DNA of 60,812 nt from an uncultured Bacteroidales bacterium (GCA_902782665.1 CACZOA010000035.1:1-60812), one strand, 5' to 3'; positions 25,816-35,058 are shown, counted from the stretch's first letter. Made by a program: numbers and translations. The notes: generated by a model not told the origin, from the letters alone.

Positions 25816-25985
25816 GAAATTTATAGTTTTGACAAACAATTTTTCACCTTATTTATTTCCATTCGTTGTTTTGAGCTAAATGCCTCTACGAACGTTTTAT
25901 GGATAAATTGTAGAAATCAACGCAGAAGATATGTATTTGAGTTAAAAAACATATCCACGTCTTCCCAAATCTTCATTTTATTGTT

Positions 25986-25993
25986 TATTTTTG
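25986..25993 (+). promoter_or_regulatory. Bacteroidetes -7 box for the GH94 gene
   Basis: TATTTTTG matches TAnnTTTG, 52 bases before the ATG at 26045. Confidence 0.5.
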
Positions 25994-26044
25994 CCACTAG
26001 TATCTTTTTGAGATAGTAAGAAATAATAAAAACAATAATAATTT

Positions 26045-28441
26045 ATGCAGTTCGGACATTTTGATGACAAGCGTAAAGAGTATGTAGTAACCAATCCGGC
26101 TACTCCTAAGTCATGGAGCAACTATCTTGGTGACACTCGTTACGGTGCAATTATCACAAACAACGCAGGTGGATACTCTTTCTACCGTTCATCAGTGCAG
26201 GGTTGTTTCCTTCGCCTAAAGTTTAATACAGTTCCTAACGACCAGCCAGGTCGCTATATCTATCTTCACGACCTTGATTCTAAGGATTTCTGGAGTGGTA
26301 GCTGGCAGCCAGTAGGTAAGCCTCTTGACAAGTATAAGAGCGAGTGCCGTCACGGTTCAGCCTACACTATCATCTCTTCTGAGTATGAGGGAATCAAGAC
26401 TGAGACTCTTTACTTCGTGCCACTTGGCCAGGAGTTTGAGGTTTGGAGAGTGAAGGTGACTAACAATTCAGGCAAGAAGAGAAACCTACGTGCGTTCACA
26501 TACGCAGAGTTCGCTTCAAACTGGAACATGCACGATGACAGCAACAACTTGCAGTACACTCAGTATATCATTAAGACTTCTTACGCTGATGGTTTTATCG
26601 ATCACGGTAACAACCTTTACATGCCAGAGGAGCCAGATAATTTCCAGAATAAGGACCAGGCTCGTCACTCTTTCATCGGAGTCGTTGGTCAGCCTGTTAC
26701 TGGTTATGATTCAGACCGTGACAAGTTCATCGGTCTTTACCACACATACGCTAATCCAGAGTCAGTTGTAAAGGGTCAGTGTGGCAACACAGTGACTGAG
26801 GGAGACAACGGTTGTGGTACACTTCAGGTAGACTTGACACTTGAGGCTGGCGAGACTAAGGAGTTCACAGTAGTTCTTGGTATCGGTAAGGCTTGGGTTG
26901 AGGGTAAGAAGGCTGCTGAAATAGTAGCATCTCCAGCAAAGGTTGAGGCTGAGTACAAGAAAGTCGTTGACTACTGGCATGGCCGTATCGAGGGACTTTC
27001 AGCTGAGACACCAGATGCTGATTTCAACTCTATGATCAATATGTGGAATCCATTCAACAACCTTATCACATACGCATGGAGCCGTGCCGCTTCATTGATC
27101 TACCGTGGTGAGCGTGATGGTATGGGTTACCGTGATACAATCCAGGATATGCTTGGTGTTATTCACAATATTCCAGAAGAGGTTGTGGAGAGACTTGAGC
27201 TTATGTTGACAGGTCAGAACTCTAACGGTGGTGCGATGCCAGTCGTTAAGCCTTTCGCACACAATCCTGGTCATGAGGCTCCTACTCCAGAGAACGAGTT
27301 CCGTTCAGACGACTGTATGTGGTTGTTCAACACAGTACCAACATACGTAAAGGAGATCGGTAATATTGATTACTACAACAAGGTGCTTCCATACTCAGAC
27401 AAGGGAGAGGGCACAGTGCTTGATCACCTTCGTCGCGCTATCCAGTTCAACCTTGATCGTCTTGGAAAGAACGGTCTTCCATGCGGTTTGAAGGCAGACT
27501 GGAACGACTGTCTAGTACTTGGAGCTAAGGGTGAGACTGTATTCGTGGCTATGCAGCTTCGTTACGCTCTTACTGTTTATATCGATATCTGTACTCGTTT
27601 GTCTAAGCTTGATGAGGTTAAGTGGGCAGAGGGTCATTTGACAACTCTTTCTGCTAACATCGACAAGGCAGCTTGGGATGGAGAGTGGTACGTACGTGCT
27701 ATCAAGGAAGACGGATATGTATTCGGAACAAGCAAGAACCCAATCAAGGAGGGTAATATCTGGCTTAACCCACAGTCGTGGGCTATCATCTCAGGTCAGG
27801 CTACTGGCGAGAGAGCAGAGACAGTTATGAACTCGGTAGAGAAGCATCTTGCAATCGAATATGGTCTAGTTCTTTGTGATCCTCCTTTCGAGAAGACAGA
27901 GGCAAGCGTAATCAAGGCTCCATTGTTCATCAAGGGTATGAAGGAGAACGCTGCAGTATTCCAGCACACTCAGGGTTGGGGAATCATGGCAGACTGTATT
28001 CTTGGTCACGGTAAGCGTGCATTCAAGAACTACAAGAACTATCTTCCTGCAAACTATAATACTCGTGCTGAGGTTCGTCAGATTGAGCCATACGTATATG
28101 CTCAGACAACTTGCTCAACTTACAACATGCGTGCCGGTCAGAGCCGTTGTCCATGGTTGTCAGGTACAGCATCTTGGGCATACTTCACAGCAGCTCAGTA
28201 CATCCTTGGTATCCGTCCAGACTACAACGGATTGCTAATTGATCCATGTATCCCAGCTTGGGAAGGATTCAAGGCATCACGTCGCTTCCGTGGCAATATC
28301 ATCAATATCGTTGTCAAGAACCCTAACAAAGTTGAGAAGGGAGTAAAGAGCATCACTGTTGATGGCAAGGCTGTTACAGGTAATGTTGTGCCAGCAGACA
28401 TGCTATCTAATGGATGCAATGTAGAGGTTATCATGGGATAA
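26045..28441 (+). CDS. GH94 glycoside phosphorylase, probably cellobiose phosphorylase
   Basis: A 798-residue cytoplasmic enzyme, with no signal peptide, that should split a beta-linked disaccharide with phosphate to give sugar 1-phosphate and free glucose. The N-terminal beta-sandwich (MQFGHFDDKRKEYVVTNPAT, WSNYLGDTRYGAIITNNAGG, FYRSSVQG) and the (alpha/alpha)6 barrel are those of GH94. The catalytic acid should be in the ADWNDCL motif around residues 484-490. MGYRDTIQDMLG, GQNSNGGAMPVVKPF, NPQSWAIISG and the phosphate-site-like HTQGWGIMADCILG are also present. Length and N-terminus fit cellobiose phosphorylase better than chitobiose or cellodextrin enzymes. Strong codon bias suggests high expression. 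Confidence 0.9.
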   Translation: MQFGHFDDKRKEYVVTNPATPKSWSNYLGDTRYGAIITNNAGGYSFYRSSVQGCFLRLKFNTVPNDQPGRYIYLHDLDSKDFWSGSWQPVGKPLDKYKSECRHGSAYTIISSEYEGIKTETLYFVPLGQEFEVWRVKVTNNSGKKRNLRAFTYAEFASNWNMHDDSNNLQYTQYIIKTSYADGFIDHGNNLYMPEEPDNFQNKDQARHSFIGVVGQPVTGYDSDRDKFIGLYHTYANPESVVKGQCGNTVTEGDNGCGTLQVDLTLEAGETKEFTVVLGIGKAWVEGKKAAEIVASPAKVEAEYKKVVDYWHGRIEGLSAETPDADFNSMINMWNPFNNLITYAWSRAASLIYRGERDGMGYRDTIQDMLGVIHNIPEEVVERLELMLTGQNSNGGAMPVVKPFAHNPGHEAPTPENEFRSDDCMWLFNTVPTYVKEIGNIDYYNKVLPYSDKGEGTVLDHLRRAIQFNLDRLGKNGLPCGLKADWNDCLVLGAKGETVFVAMQLRYALTVYIDICTRLSKLDEVKWAEGHLTTLSANIDKAAWDGEWYVRAIKEDGYVFGTSKNPIKEGNIWLNPQSWAIISGQATGERAETVMNSVEKHLAIEYGLVLCDPPFEKTEASVIKAPLFIKGMKENAAVFQHTQGWGIMADCILGHGKRAFKNYKNYLPANYNTRAEVRQIEPYVYAQTTCSTYNMRAGQSRCPWLSGTASWAYFTAAQYILGIRPDYNGLLIDPCIPAWEGFKASRRFRGNIINIVVKNPNKVEKGVKSITVDGKAVTGNVVPADMLSNGCNVEVIMG

Positions 28442-28452
28442 TCCAAATGTGG

Positions 28453-28474
28453 AGACGGTGTTTTATTACCGTCT
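28453..28474 (+). terminator. First hairpin after the GH94 gene
   Basis: AGACGGT and ACCGTCT pair perfectly around an eight-base loop, 12 bases past the stop codon; the following tail is only weakly T-rich. Confidence 0.5.
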
Positions 28475-28491
28475 ATCTACAAAAAAATATG

Positions 28492-28525
28492 AAGAGCAGG
28501 GAGATCATTCTTCCTGCTCTTTTTA
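28492..28525 (+). terminator. Main terminator after the GH94 gene
   Basis: AAGAGCAGG at 28492-28500 pairs perfectly with CCTGCTCTT at 28513-28521, followed by a T run. It is the second hairpin in tandem. Confidence 0.85.
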
Positions 28526-28870
28526 TGCTTTAATTTGCTCATTTAATCGAGGATTTCGTTAGACGGAATGAAATGTTGCGATATTTGCCTTTAAGAAGTG
28601 GAAAAGATTACGATTGTTGACGTTTTTTATATGCGAATGGCTAATTTGCAATTCAAAAATGACTATTCGCATTTATTTTGTGTAATGTGTTTAGTGATTT
28701 ATATTCGAGTTGCCAAACCTTTTTTTGTTATACGCTAGCCCTTAACAATCCTCAAACTCTATAGCACAAATTCTGATATAAAAATAAATAGATTCTATAA
28801 ATGCGGAATGAATAACCATCAATCATTCATCATTTTTAGCGATGAATATTTTATCCTTTTTTAAAACACT
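28526..28870. other. Spacer between the GH94 and LRR genes with one family A repeat end
   Basis: No gene was seen. At 28738-28756 the minus strand carries TTTGAGGATTGTTAAGGGC, identical to 7374-7392. The rest is AT-rich without clear structure. Confidence 0.45.
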
Positions 28871-28909
28871 TAATTTTGTGGTGTTACAAATACGACAACT
28901 ATAATTTTG
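28871..28909 (+). promoter_or_regulatory. Two possible -7 boxes for the BspA-like gene
   Basis: TAATTTTG occurs at 28871-28878 and again at 28902-28909. Both fit TAnnTTTG; the second leaves only about 20 bases before the ATG at 28930, so the first is the better candidate. Confidence 0.45.
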
Positions 28910-28929
28910 AAATATAATTTGAAAGAGAT

Positions 28930-30516
28930 ATGATGAAAAAACTACTTGCATCGGTTATGGCATATGCTTTGTGCCTGTTTGTGTCGGCTACAGACATGGT
29001 CGTGAAGCAGAATAACGGAGAGGACCAGAAGATCAATGTGGTGGACACGTCGGAAACATTTTTGAGATTTAAAATTTTATCGGATTCCACAGTGGAGCTG
29101 ACAAAAGAGTCTTCATATCGTGGTTATGATCCCTTCACTACACTAGAATATTGCGGTCATAATTCTATCACTATACCAGAAAAAGTGCGAATAGGAAGAA
29201 AAGTGTATACGGTGACAAGCATCGGTATTGCTGCTTTTTACAGATGCGACAATTTGATTAGCATAAGCATTCCTGAGGGTGTGACGAGTATCGGAGTAGC
29301 TGCTTTTGAGGAATGTCGCAGTTTGACAAAAATCGATATTCCGGAGAGTCTGACAAATATCGGAGAAAATGCTTTTTCTGGTTGCTACAGTTTGGAAAAC
29401 ATAAGTATTCCAGAGGGAGTGACAAACATCGGAGAATTTGCTTTTTCTGGTTGTAGTAGTTTGAAAAGCATAAATATCCCAGAGAGTGTGACAAGCATCG
29501 GAGCGTCTACTTTTTATGGATGTAGTAGTTTGGAGCCAAAATTATTGGTCTACGACAAAGGCACAAAATGTTATGGATGGGTAGGAAATAAGGAAAAATG
29601 CACAAATGTTGTGATTCCTGATGGAGTGACGAGTATCGGATATGCTGCTTTTAGGGGATGCGGCAGTTTGACTAGTATTAAAATTCCAGAGGGAGTGACG
29701 AGCATCGGAAATTCTGCTTTTCGTAGTTGTGACAATTTGACAAACGTAAATATTCCAGAGGGAGTGACAAGCATCGGAGAAGATGTTTTTTCTGGTTGCT
29801 ACAGTTTGGAAAACATAAGTATTCCAGAGGGAGTGACAAGCATCGAAAAATTTGCTTTTAGGGGATGCGGCAGTTTGACTGGCATAGATATCCCGGAGAG
29901 TTTGACTAGCATCGGAGTAGCTGCTTTTGAGGAATGCAGAAGTTTGACTAGCATAGATATCCCAGAGAGTTTAACTAGCATCGGAGAAGATGCTTTTGGG
30001 GACTGCAACAGTTTGAATCCAAAGTTACTGGTCTATGATAAAGGCACTAAATGCTATGGTTGGCTTGGAAATAAGGGAAAATGTATTGATGTCGTGATCC
30101 CTAAGGGTGTGACGAGCATCGGAGGATCTGCGTTTCAAGGTTGTGACAGTTTGACTAATATAAATGTTCCAGAAAGTGTGACGAGCATCGGAAAAGATGT
30201 TTTTTGGGGATGCCACAGTTTGGAAAACATAAGTATTCCAGAGGGAGTGACAAGCATCGGAAATAAAGCTTTTTATGCCTGTAGCAGTTTGACCAGCATC
30301 AACATCCCTGAAAGTGTCTCTTCTATCGGTGATTGGGCTTTTCGCTTATGCACCAGTTTGACCAGCATAAACATTCCAGAGAGTGTGACCAGCATCGGAA
30401 AAGATGCTTTTTGGGGATGCAGTAATCTTGAAATTGTAATTGATAATTCCAAGGATAACGTGAAGGTTAGAAGTTCTACGTTTGAAGGTTGCAAATCTGT
30501 GAAATACCTGAAATAA
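28930..30516 (+). CDS. BspA-type LRR surface protein
   Basis: A 528-residue exported protein (signal peptide about 1-21). A 75-residue N-terminal segment leads into about 17 TpLRR/BspA repeats of 23 residues, very regular (IPESVTSIGKDAFWGCSNL pattern). Two copies of an insert, PKLLVYDKGTKCYGWVGNK at 203-221 and its relative at 363-381, each with two cysteines, break the repeat run. Residues 500-528 form a short cap. DNA-level repeats of 69 bp are close enough to recombine. Related inserts occur in the 19211-21217 protein. BspA proteins act in adhesion and binding; the ligand here is unknown. No sorting tail was seen, so anchoring is unclear. Confidence 0.88.
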   Translation: MMKKLLASVMAYALCLFVSATDMVVKQNNGEDQKINVVDTSETFLRFKILSDSTVELTKESSYRGYDPFTTLEYCGHNSITIPEKVRIGRKVYTVTSIGIAAFYRCDNLISISIPEGVTSIGVAAFEECRSLTKIDIPESLTNIGENAFSGCYSLENISIPEGVTNIGEFAFSGCSSLKSINIPESVTSIGASTFYGCSSLEPKLLVYDKGTKCYGWVGNKEKCTNVVIPDGVTSIGYAAFRGCGSLTSIKIPEGVTSIGNSAFRSCDNLTNVNIPEGVTSIGEDVFSGCYSLENISIPEGVTSIEKFAFRGCGSLTGIDIPESLTSIGVAAFEECRSLTSIDIPESLTSIGEDAFGDCNSLNPKLLVYDKGTKCYGWLGNKGKCIDVVIPKGVTSIGGSAFQGCDSLTNINVPESVTSIGKDVFWGCHSLENISIPEGVTSIGNKAFYACSSLTSINIPESVSSIGDWAFRLCTSLTSINIPESVTSIGKDAFWGCSNLEIVIDNSKDNVKVRSSTFEGCKSVKYLK

Positions 30517-30542
30517 AGGATTTCATGGTGTAAGATAGATTA

Positions 30543-30571
30543 AGGGATGGACGACGGTTCATCCCTTTTTC
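30543..30571 (+). terminator. Terminator after the BspA-like gene
   Basis: GGGATGGAC and GTTCATCCC pair at eight of nine positions, followed by five T, about 27 bases past the stop codon. Confidence 0.75.
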
Positions 30572-31121
30572 AATTCAAAATTATAAATGCAAAATGAAAA
30601 ATAAATTATAAATGCGAAATGCGAAATGCGGAATCAATTCAAAATTATAAATGCGAAATGAATAATCGTTAATCATTAATCGTTAAATCCCATTCCGTAA
30701 ATCAACACCAATAATCATTTAAATCCGATTCCCATAATCGATTAAACCGACACCATAATGATTTCGGTCTGTCGACCTCAATCATTATGGAATCATTCCA
30801 AGGGCGACCACAAGGGATCGCCCCTACAGATGCCATATTTGATTTTTGCGATTCCTGTACGTAGAGACGCACGGTCGTGCGTCTCAATATAACGGTCGTG
30901 CGTTTACGAAAGGAACATTATATTGAATTATATTCACAAAAAAGGCGTGATTCATGATAAATCACGCCTTTTTCCTGTTGATGGTGTAGGGGCGAAACCC
31001 AGAGCGATTGAGAGGGATCGATGAGCAACGGCCCTACAAACCATCATGTCTCAAAAAATTAAAAATTAAAAATGCGAAATGCTAAATTCAGCATTGTGCA
31101 TTTTGCATTTATAATTTAGCA
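30572..31121. repeat. Repeat-rich spacer: families B, C and D plus hairpins
   Basis: No gene was seen. In order: AAATGCGAAATGC-type direct repeats (family D, 30570-30660); repeated AATCATT/AATCGTTAAA motifs and an ACCATAATGATTT...AATCATTATGG inverted repeat (30660-30795); family C at 30802-30823; family B at 30864-30885 (GAGACGCAC/GTGCGTCTC, perfect); a perfect 14-bp-stem hairpin at 30939-30972; a degenerate family C copy near 30986-31036; and further family D palindromes at 31060-31120 up to the next gene's stop codon. Confidence 0.7.
30939..30972. terminator. Perfect 14-bp hairpin, possibly a distal terminator of the nucleoside kinase gene
   Basis: AAAAAGGCGTGATT pairs perfectly with AATCACGCCTTTTT around CATGAT, with A and T tracts that would work in both directions. 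It lies 150 bases past the stop of the leftward gene at 31122 and over 400 bases past the rightward LRR gene. Confidence 0.55.
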
Positions 31122-32768
31122 TTAGTACTTAAAGCTGCTTCCTCCCACAAACTCTCTCAACAATGATGTAGTAGGGATTTCGTTCTCCTGGATATCAGCG
31201 AAGTAAGAAAGGAAGTTGAGCAGACGGTGGGCTTCAGAGTAGATAGGCGATGTCTGAGGCACCATCGACAATGGAGCGATAGCATGATGTTTAAGCACAC
31301 AAAGCTCGAAGATCATTGCAGAGTTGAACATTGCGTCTGCCTCCTCTTGGAACGGTACAATCCACTTCTCTTCTCCCTTCATCACGTCCGGCCAACGCTT
31401 GATTGTTTCTTCCGCAGAGTAACCACGATATTTGAAATCACGCACGATACGGCGGATCAGACGGTTGTCTGTGTTTGGAATACAGTTGTGGTTGTCAAGC
31501 GAGATGGAAGTCAATGCAGATACGAAGATCTTAAACTTGTTTTCAGCAGGGATCTTCTCTGTAAGTTTCGGATTCAAAGCGTGGATTCCCTCAAAAATCA
31601 AGACCTCGTTGTTGTGGATCTGGATTGTCTCACCCTCCTCACGCTCGCCAGTCTCAAAATTGTAGCGAGGAAGAGTCACTTTTTCACCAGAGATAAGTTT
31701 GTTAAGATCGCTGTTGAACAAATCGAGATCCAAAGCGTACAGACTCTCGAAATCATAGTTTCCATTCTCATCTTTCGGAGTAAGTCGACGTGGCACAAAA
31801 TAGTCGTCGAGAGATACCGCCAACGGTTTCAAACCACAGACCGCAAGCTGCACAGATAGTCGTTTGCTGGAAGTTGTCTTACCCGAAGAAGATGGACCTG
31901 CAAGCAGAACGACGCGAACTTTTGGACGTTTAGCAATCTCGTCGGCTATAAGAGCGATCTTTTTCTCCTGGAGAGCCTCCGCTACCTTGATCAGATTGCT
32001 TGCGTTGTTTTTCTCAAGCAGACCGATATTAAGGTCACCGACATTTTCAATGCCAAGAAGCTGGTTGAAAGTCGTATGCTCAGAGAACGCTTTCAAAAGT
32101 TGAGGCTCCTGACGCACTGGAGCAAGCTCATTTGGTTTATCTGCCGACGGTACAGTAAGCAGGATGGCTCCATGATAAGGAGTGAGTGCGAATTTGTCGA
32201 GATAGCCGGCGTTTGGTACAAGAGCACCATAGTAGAAGTCGTAAATATCGTCGAGACGGTACAATTCAGTGTACATTTCGCCACGACTTTTTAATATGTT
32301 GACTTTGTCGAATGCCGCATTGTCCTCAAAATATTGTATCGCCCATGAAGTAGGGACGATCTCCTGCACAAATTCAGCCTTTTCAGCTATCTTTTCGCGC
32401 ATTCTCTCAGAAAGGCGACGGCATAGATCCTCATTCACGTCGCCAAGACCTGCAATCTGGCATAAGTATCCGCCAGAGATAGGGTGCTCTATACGAAGAC
32501 AAGCCTCTTTATTTATATGTGTGACAGCCTCATATAGTAGGAAAGAGATACTACGTAGATAAGCTCTGACACCGTGGAGAGAATCCAATCCTAGAAACTC
32601 CACACATTTAGGCTTGTAGACGCAGAATTTCAAATCTTTGATTTTTCCGTTGACCTTCGCCACAATCGCTTTGACATCTTTCGGACAGATCTCCTCCAAA
32701 GAGATGCCAGCGGGATATGAATTTGTAATATTGCTGTTTACGCAATAGATTTTCACTTTCTTTTCCAT
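31122..32768 (-). CDS. Nucleoside (uridine) kinase-like protein with a tRNA-synthetase-like N-terminus
   Basis: A 548-residue cytoplasmic protein. Residues 1-60 look like a TGS domain, followed by a segment (about 65-270) resembling the second additional domain of threonyl-tRNA synthetase (RIEHPISGGYLCQI). The C-terminal half is a P-loop kinase of the phosphoribulokinase/uridine kinase type with LLAGPSSSGKTTSSKRLSVQ, the LDDYFVPR loop, YDFESLYALDLDLF, LPRYNFETGERE and the Walker B-like EVLIFEGIHALNP. This architecture is conserved in Bacteroidetes and Firmicutes and usually annotated as nucleoside or uridine kinase; the true substrate is not certain. It is a single gene with repeats directly downstream. 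Confidence 0.88.
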   Translation of the reverse strand: MEKKVKIYCVNSNITNSYPAGISLEEICPKDVKAIVAKVNGKIKDLKFCVYKPKCVEFLGLDSLHGVRAYLRSISFLLYEAVTHINKEACLRIEHPISGGYLCQIAGLGDVNEDLCRRLSERMREKIAEKAEFVQEIVPTSWAIQYFEDNAAFDKVNILKSRGEMYTELYRLDDIYDFYYGALVPNAGYLDKFALTPYHGAILLTVPSADKPNELAPVRQEPQLLKAFSEHTTFNQLLGIENVGDLNIGLLEKNNASNLIKVAEALQEKKIALIADEIAKRPKVRVVLLAGPSSSGKTTSSKRLSVQLAVCGLKPLAVSLDDYFVPRRLTPKDENGNYDFESLYALDLDLFNSDLNKLISGEKVTLPRYNFETGEREEGETIQIHNNEVLIFEGIHALNPKLTEKIPAENKFKIFVSALTSISLDNHNCIPNTDNRLIRRIVRDFKYRGYSAEETIKRWPDVMKGEEKWIVPFQEEADAMFNSAMIFELCVLKHHAIAPLSMVPQTSPIYSEAHRLLNFLSYFADIQENEIPTTSLLREFVGGSSFKY

Positions 32769-32946
32769 GACTGAGAAATATTATATGTTCAAATATCTTA
32801 ACACTAAATTAAAGCCAATTTTTGTAATGGCAAAAGAAAAGGATGCGAAAAAATGCCGCGAAATGATATACAACATAAAAAGGGCCAAATAAGAAAATTT
32901 AACATAAAAAAAAGGCGAATATGTTAGTTTTATATTTCAAAAATTG

Positions 32947-32954
32947 TAATTTTG
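32947..32954 (+). promoter_or_regulatory. Bacteroidetes -7 box for the TPR gene at 33068
   Basis: TAATTTTG matches TAnnTTTG and gives a leader of about 105 bases. The leader shows no strong hairpin. Confidence 0.55.
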
Positions 32955-33067
32955 CATTCGTATATACGTTGGTTAACTTGTATGTGATCACGGCTATACA
33001 AAATATTAGGTTAATAAATACTAGAAATGTCAGTTGTCAAAAGATAACGGACTAAACGATTAAAAAA

Positions 33068-33724
33068 ATGAGAAAATTTTTATTTCTATTAGTGTCAACA
33101 GTTTGTTTTGCATTGACAGCACAGGCTCAGAAGAGTGTAACTGAGTATTTCAATGAGGGTATCCAGAGATACCGTAATGCTGAGTACAAGGCTGCAATTC
33201 AGAGCTTCAACAAGGTACTTGAGCTTAACCCTAAGTTCATTGAGGCTTATGGTAACATGGGTAACGCTAAGTTCCGTTTGGGTGACTATAAGGGAGCTAA
33301 GGCTGATTACGATATCGTTCTTGAGTCTAACCCAAATGATGCTTTGACATTCTACAACCGTGCAACTGCAAGAAAGGAGCTAGGAGATGTTAAGGGTTCT
33401 ATTGATGATAACAATGCAGCAATCAAGATCAATCCTAAGTTTGCTGAGGCATACTTCAACAGAGGTAACTCATATGCAGAACTTGGTGATGAGAAGGCTG
33501 CAATGAAAGATTACAACAAAGCAATTGCCCTTACTCCTCAGTTTGCAAAGGCATACTACAATCGTGGTCACCTTCGTTACAAAGGTGGTGATGTAGAGGC
33601 TGCTGCTCTTGACTGGGAACGTGCTGCTTCACTTGACTTCTACAAGGCATTCGATTCTTTGAAGGAGTACTGTGGTATCGGAACTCAGGAAACAAACTGT
33701 GATCCAACAGTAGGTTTAAAGTAA
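33068..33724 (+). CDS. Exported TPR protein
   Basis: A 218-residue exported protein with a signal peptide ending near LTAQAQ (about residue 20). It contains four consecutive TPRs from about residue 26 to 165: YFNEGIQRYRNAEYKAAIQ, AYGNMGNAKFRLGDYKGAK, TFYNRATARKELGDVKGSI, AYFNRGNSYAELGDEKAAM, and a fifth, AYYNRGHLRYKGGDVEAAA. A short C-terminal tail holds two cysteines. Codon use is strongly biased (gct, cgt, aag), suggesting high expression. Partners unknown. It ends at a strong terminator. Confidence 0.85.
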   Translation: MRKFLFLLVSTVCFALTAQAQKSVTEYFNEGIQRYRNAEYKAAIQSFNKVLELNPKFIEAYGNMGNAKFRLGDYKGAKADYDIVLESNPNDALTFYNRATARKELGDVKGSIDDNNAAIKINPKFAEAYFNRGNSYAELGDEKAAMKDYNKAIALTPQFAKAYYNRGHLRYKGGDVEAAALDWERAASLDFYKAFDSLKEYCGIGTQETNCDPTVGLK

Positions 33725-33747
33725 GAAATTACAGAAAGGATTTATAA

Positions 33748-33780
33748 AGAGAGCGTATCATTGATACGCTCTCTTTTTTT
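33748..33780 (+). terminator. Terminator after the TPR gene
   Basis: A 13-bp perfect stem (33748-33760 with 33762-33774) and a run of at least seven T. Confidence 0.9.
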
Positions 33781-33869
33781 GTATGCGTTTTTGTCGTTAA
33801 TAAATATGAACGAAGACATGATTCGTAATTGATAAAAACAACCGTGAAACCGGTTTATATTTATAAATT

Positions 33870-34150
33870 GGCGACCACAAGGGATCGCACCTACGTGTGG
33901 ATTCTCCACAATTACGCATTACGAATTATGAATTACGAATTGACCACAAGGGATCGCCCCCTACGTGTGGATTTCCCCCCTCAATTACGCATTACGAATT
34001 ATGAATTGTTTGGGCGACCACAAGGGATCGCACCTACATGTGGATTTTCCTCTCAATTACGCATTACGCATTATGAATTACGAATTGTTTGGACGACCGC
34101 AAGGGATCGCACCTACGTGTGGATTCTCCACAATTACGCATTATGAATTA
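33870..34150. repeat. Tandem array of four composite repeats (families C and D)
   Basis: Four copies start near 33870, 33942, 34012 and 34091, with unit lengths of about 71-79 bases. Each has a GCGACCACAAGGGATCGC palindrome, CTACGTGTGGATT, then an ATTACGCATTACGAATTATG run. Copies differ by small substitutions and indels. The array makes a short open frame (33829-34146) that is not a gene. Confidence 0.85.
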
Positions 34151-34158
34151 TGATAAAA

Positions 34159-34180
34159 AAAGACGTGTTTCCACGTCTTT
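34159..34180. terminator. Bidirectional terminator
   Basis: AAAGACGTG and CACGTCTTT pair perfectly around TTTC, flanked by A and T runs, so it can serve the leftward gene ending at 34228. Confidence 0.75.
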
Positions 34181-34227
34181 CTTGTATTAAATCAAATTGT
34201 TCCAAATCAAGGTTTGAAACAATCTTT

Positions 34228-35058
34228 TTAGAATGTCAACGACAATGAGAATCCATTTGGCTTTGCATTCATCTTAAAAGTCATGCTGTTGTCGTATGAA
34301 CTGATCTTATCGTCATTGCTAAATGTCGTTTTATAATGACGCTTCAACATTTTATGGCATCTTGCTTTTCCTGTCGCAAATTTCACAATACCGATAGGCA
34401 ATGTGATAGATGAGGCAACACCACATGCTATACTTGCGACCATAAATGGCGTGTTTGGATGGTAATATTCGCATTCATCATAATCATAATAATGACGATT
34501 GCCGTAGTGATCATACCAGTAATCATCATATCCATCTTCCCAATAGCCAGTCGCGATACTTACTGCACAAAGTGTCGCTGAGGCAGCTGAAAGGATAGCT
34601 CCCGTCAACATAAGGTTGAAACCTTTCTTCATTCTGTCGGATTGCTCAGAAAATTCGTTGTAGTCATGTCCCAAATAATTCATGGCTTCGTATTCTGTTA
34701 GGAATGCACCGTTGTATGTGTTAGCCAATCCTGACGGAGATTTTCTTTTAACAGTGACATCCTTGACTACAATTGGCTTTGACTGTTGGTCGGCCTGCTG
34801 AACCTGAACCTCTGCTTCTGGTGCAAACACGTCTTTCTCTCCATTCTTATACTTGATCATGAAGATATCATCCTTATTGAAGATATAAGACGGACCGTCA
34901 GGATTTGAGGTTTTCTTGTATTTGACCTCATTAGGAGTAATCTCCTCTACTTTTACTTCTGTCTCTTCACCATTTCGGAAAACAATCACATCTTGTGCAT
35001 TGGCGACAATTGCGCATAGTGAAGTGGCAAAAAACAGAATTGATCTTACTATTTTCAT
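34228..35058 (-). CDS. Exported protein with two membrane segments, unknown function
   Basis: A 276-residue protein. A signal peptide (ends near VANAQ, about residue 21) precedes a small strand domain, DVIVFRNGEETEVKVEEI...YKKTSNPDGPSYIF, a pattern common in Bacteroidetes exported proteins. Two hydrophobic segments (about 147-172 and 207-232) flank a loop very rich in Tyr, Asp and His (DGYDDYWYDHYGNRHYYDYD), which could bind metal. The rest is a basic linker and a strand-like tail. No family was recognised. Single gene behind a -7 box at 35118-35125. Confidence 0.7.
   Translation of the reverse strand: MKIVRSILFFATSLCAIVANAQDVIVFRNGEETEVKVEEITPNEVKYKKTSNPDGPSYIFNKDDIFMIKYKNGEKDVFAPEAEVQVQQADQQSKPIVVKDVTVKRKSPSGLANTYNGAFLTEYEAMNYLGHDYNEFSEQSDRMKKGFNLMLTGAILSAASATLCAVSIATGYWEDGYDDYWYDHYGNRHYYDYDECEYYHPNTPFMVASIACGVASSITLPIGIVKFATGKARCHKMLKRHYKTTFSNDDKISSYDNSMTFKMNAKPNGFSLSLTF

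Noticed and set aside
29258-30494. Several leftward open frames inside the BspA-like gene
   Set aside because: They are mirror frames of the regular 69-bp LRR repeats, without start signals, while the rightward frame has a signal peptide and family pattern.
33829-34146. An open frame of 105 codons over the tandem repeat array
   Set aside because: The frame consists only of translated palindromic repeats that also occur outside it, and it has no promoter or ribosome site; it is a by-product of repeat length.
33870-34150. Possible CRISPR array
   Set aside because: Units are 71-79 bases and almost wholly repeated, with no unique spacers of constant length, and no cas genes lie nearby.
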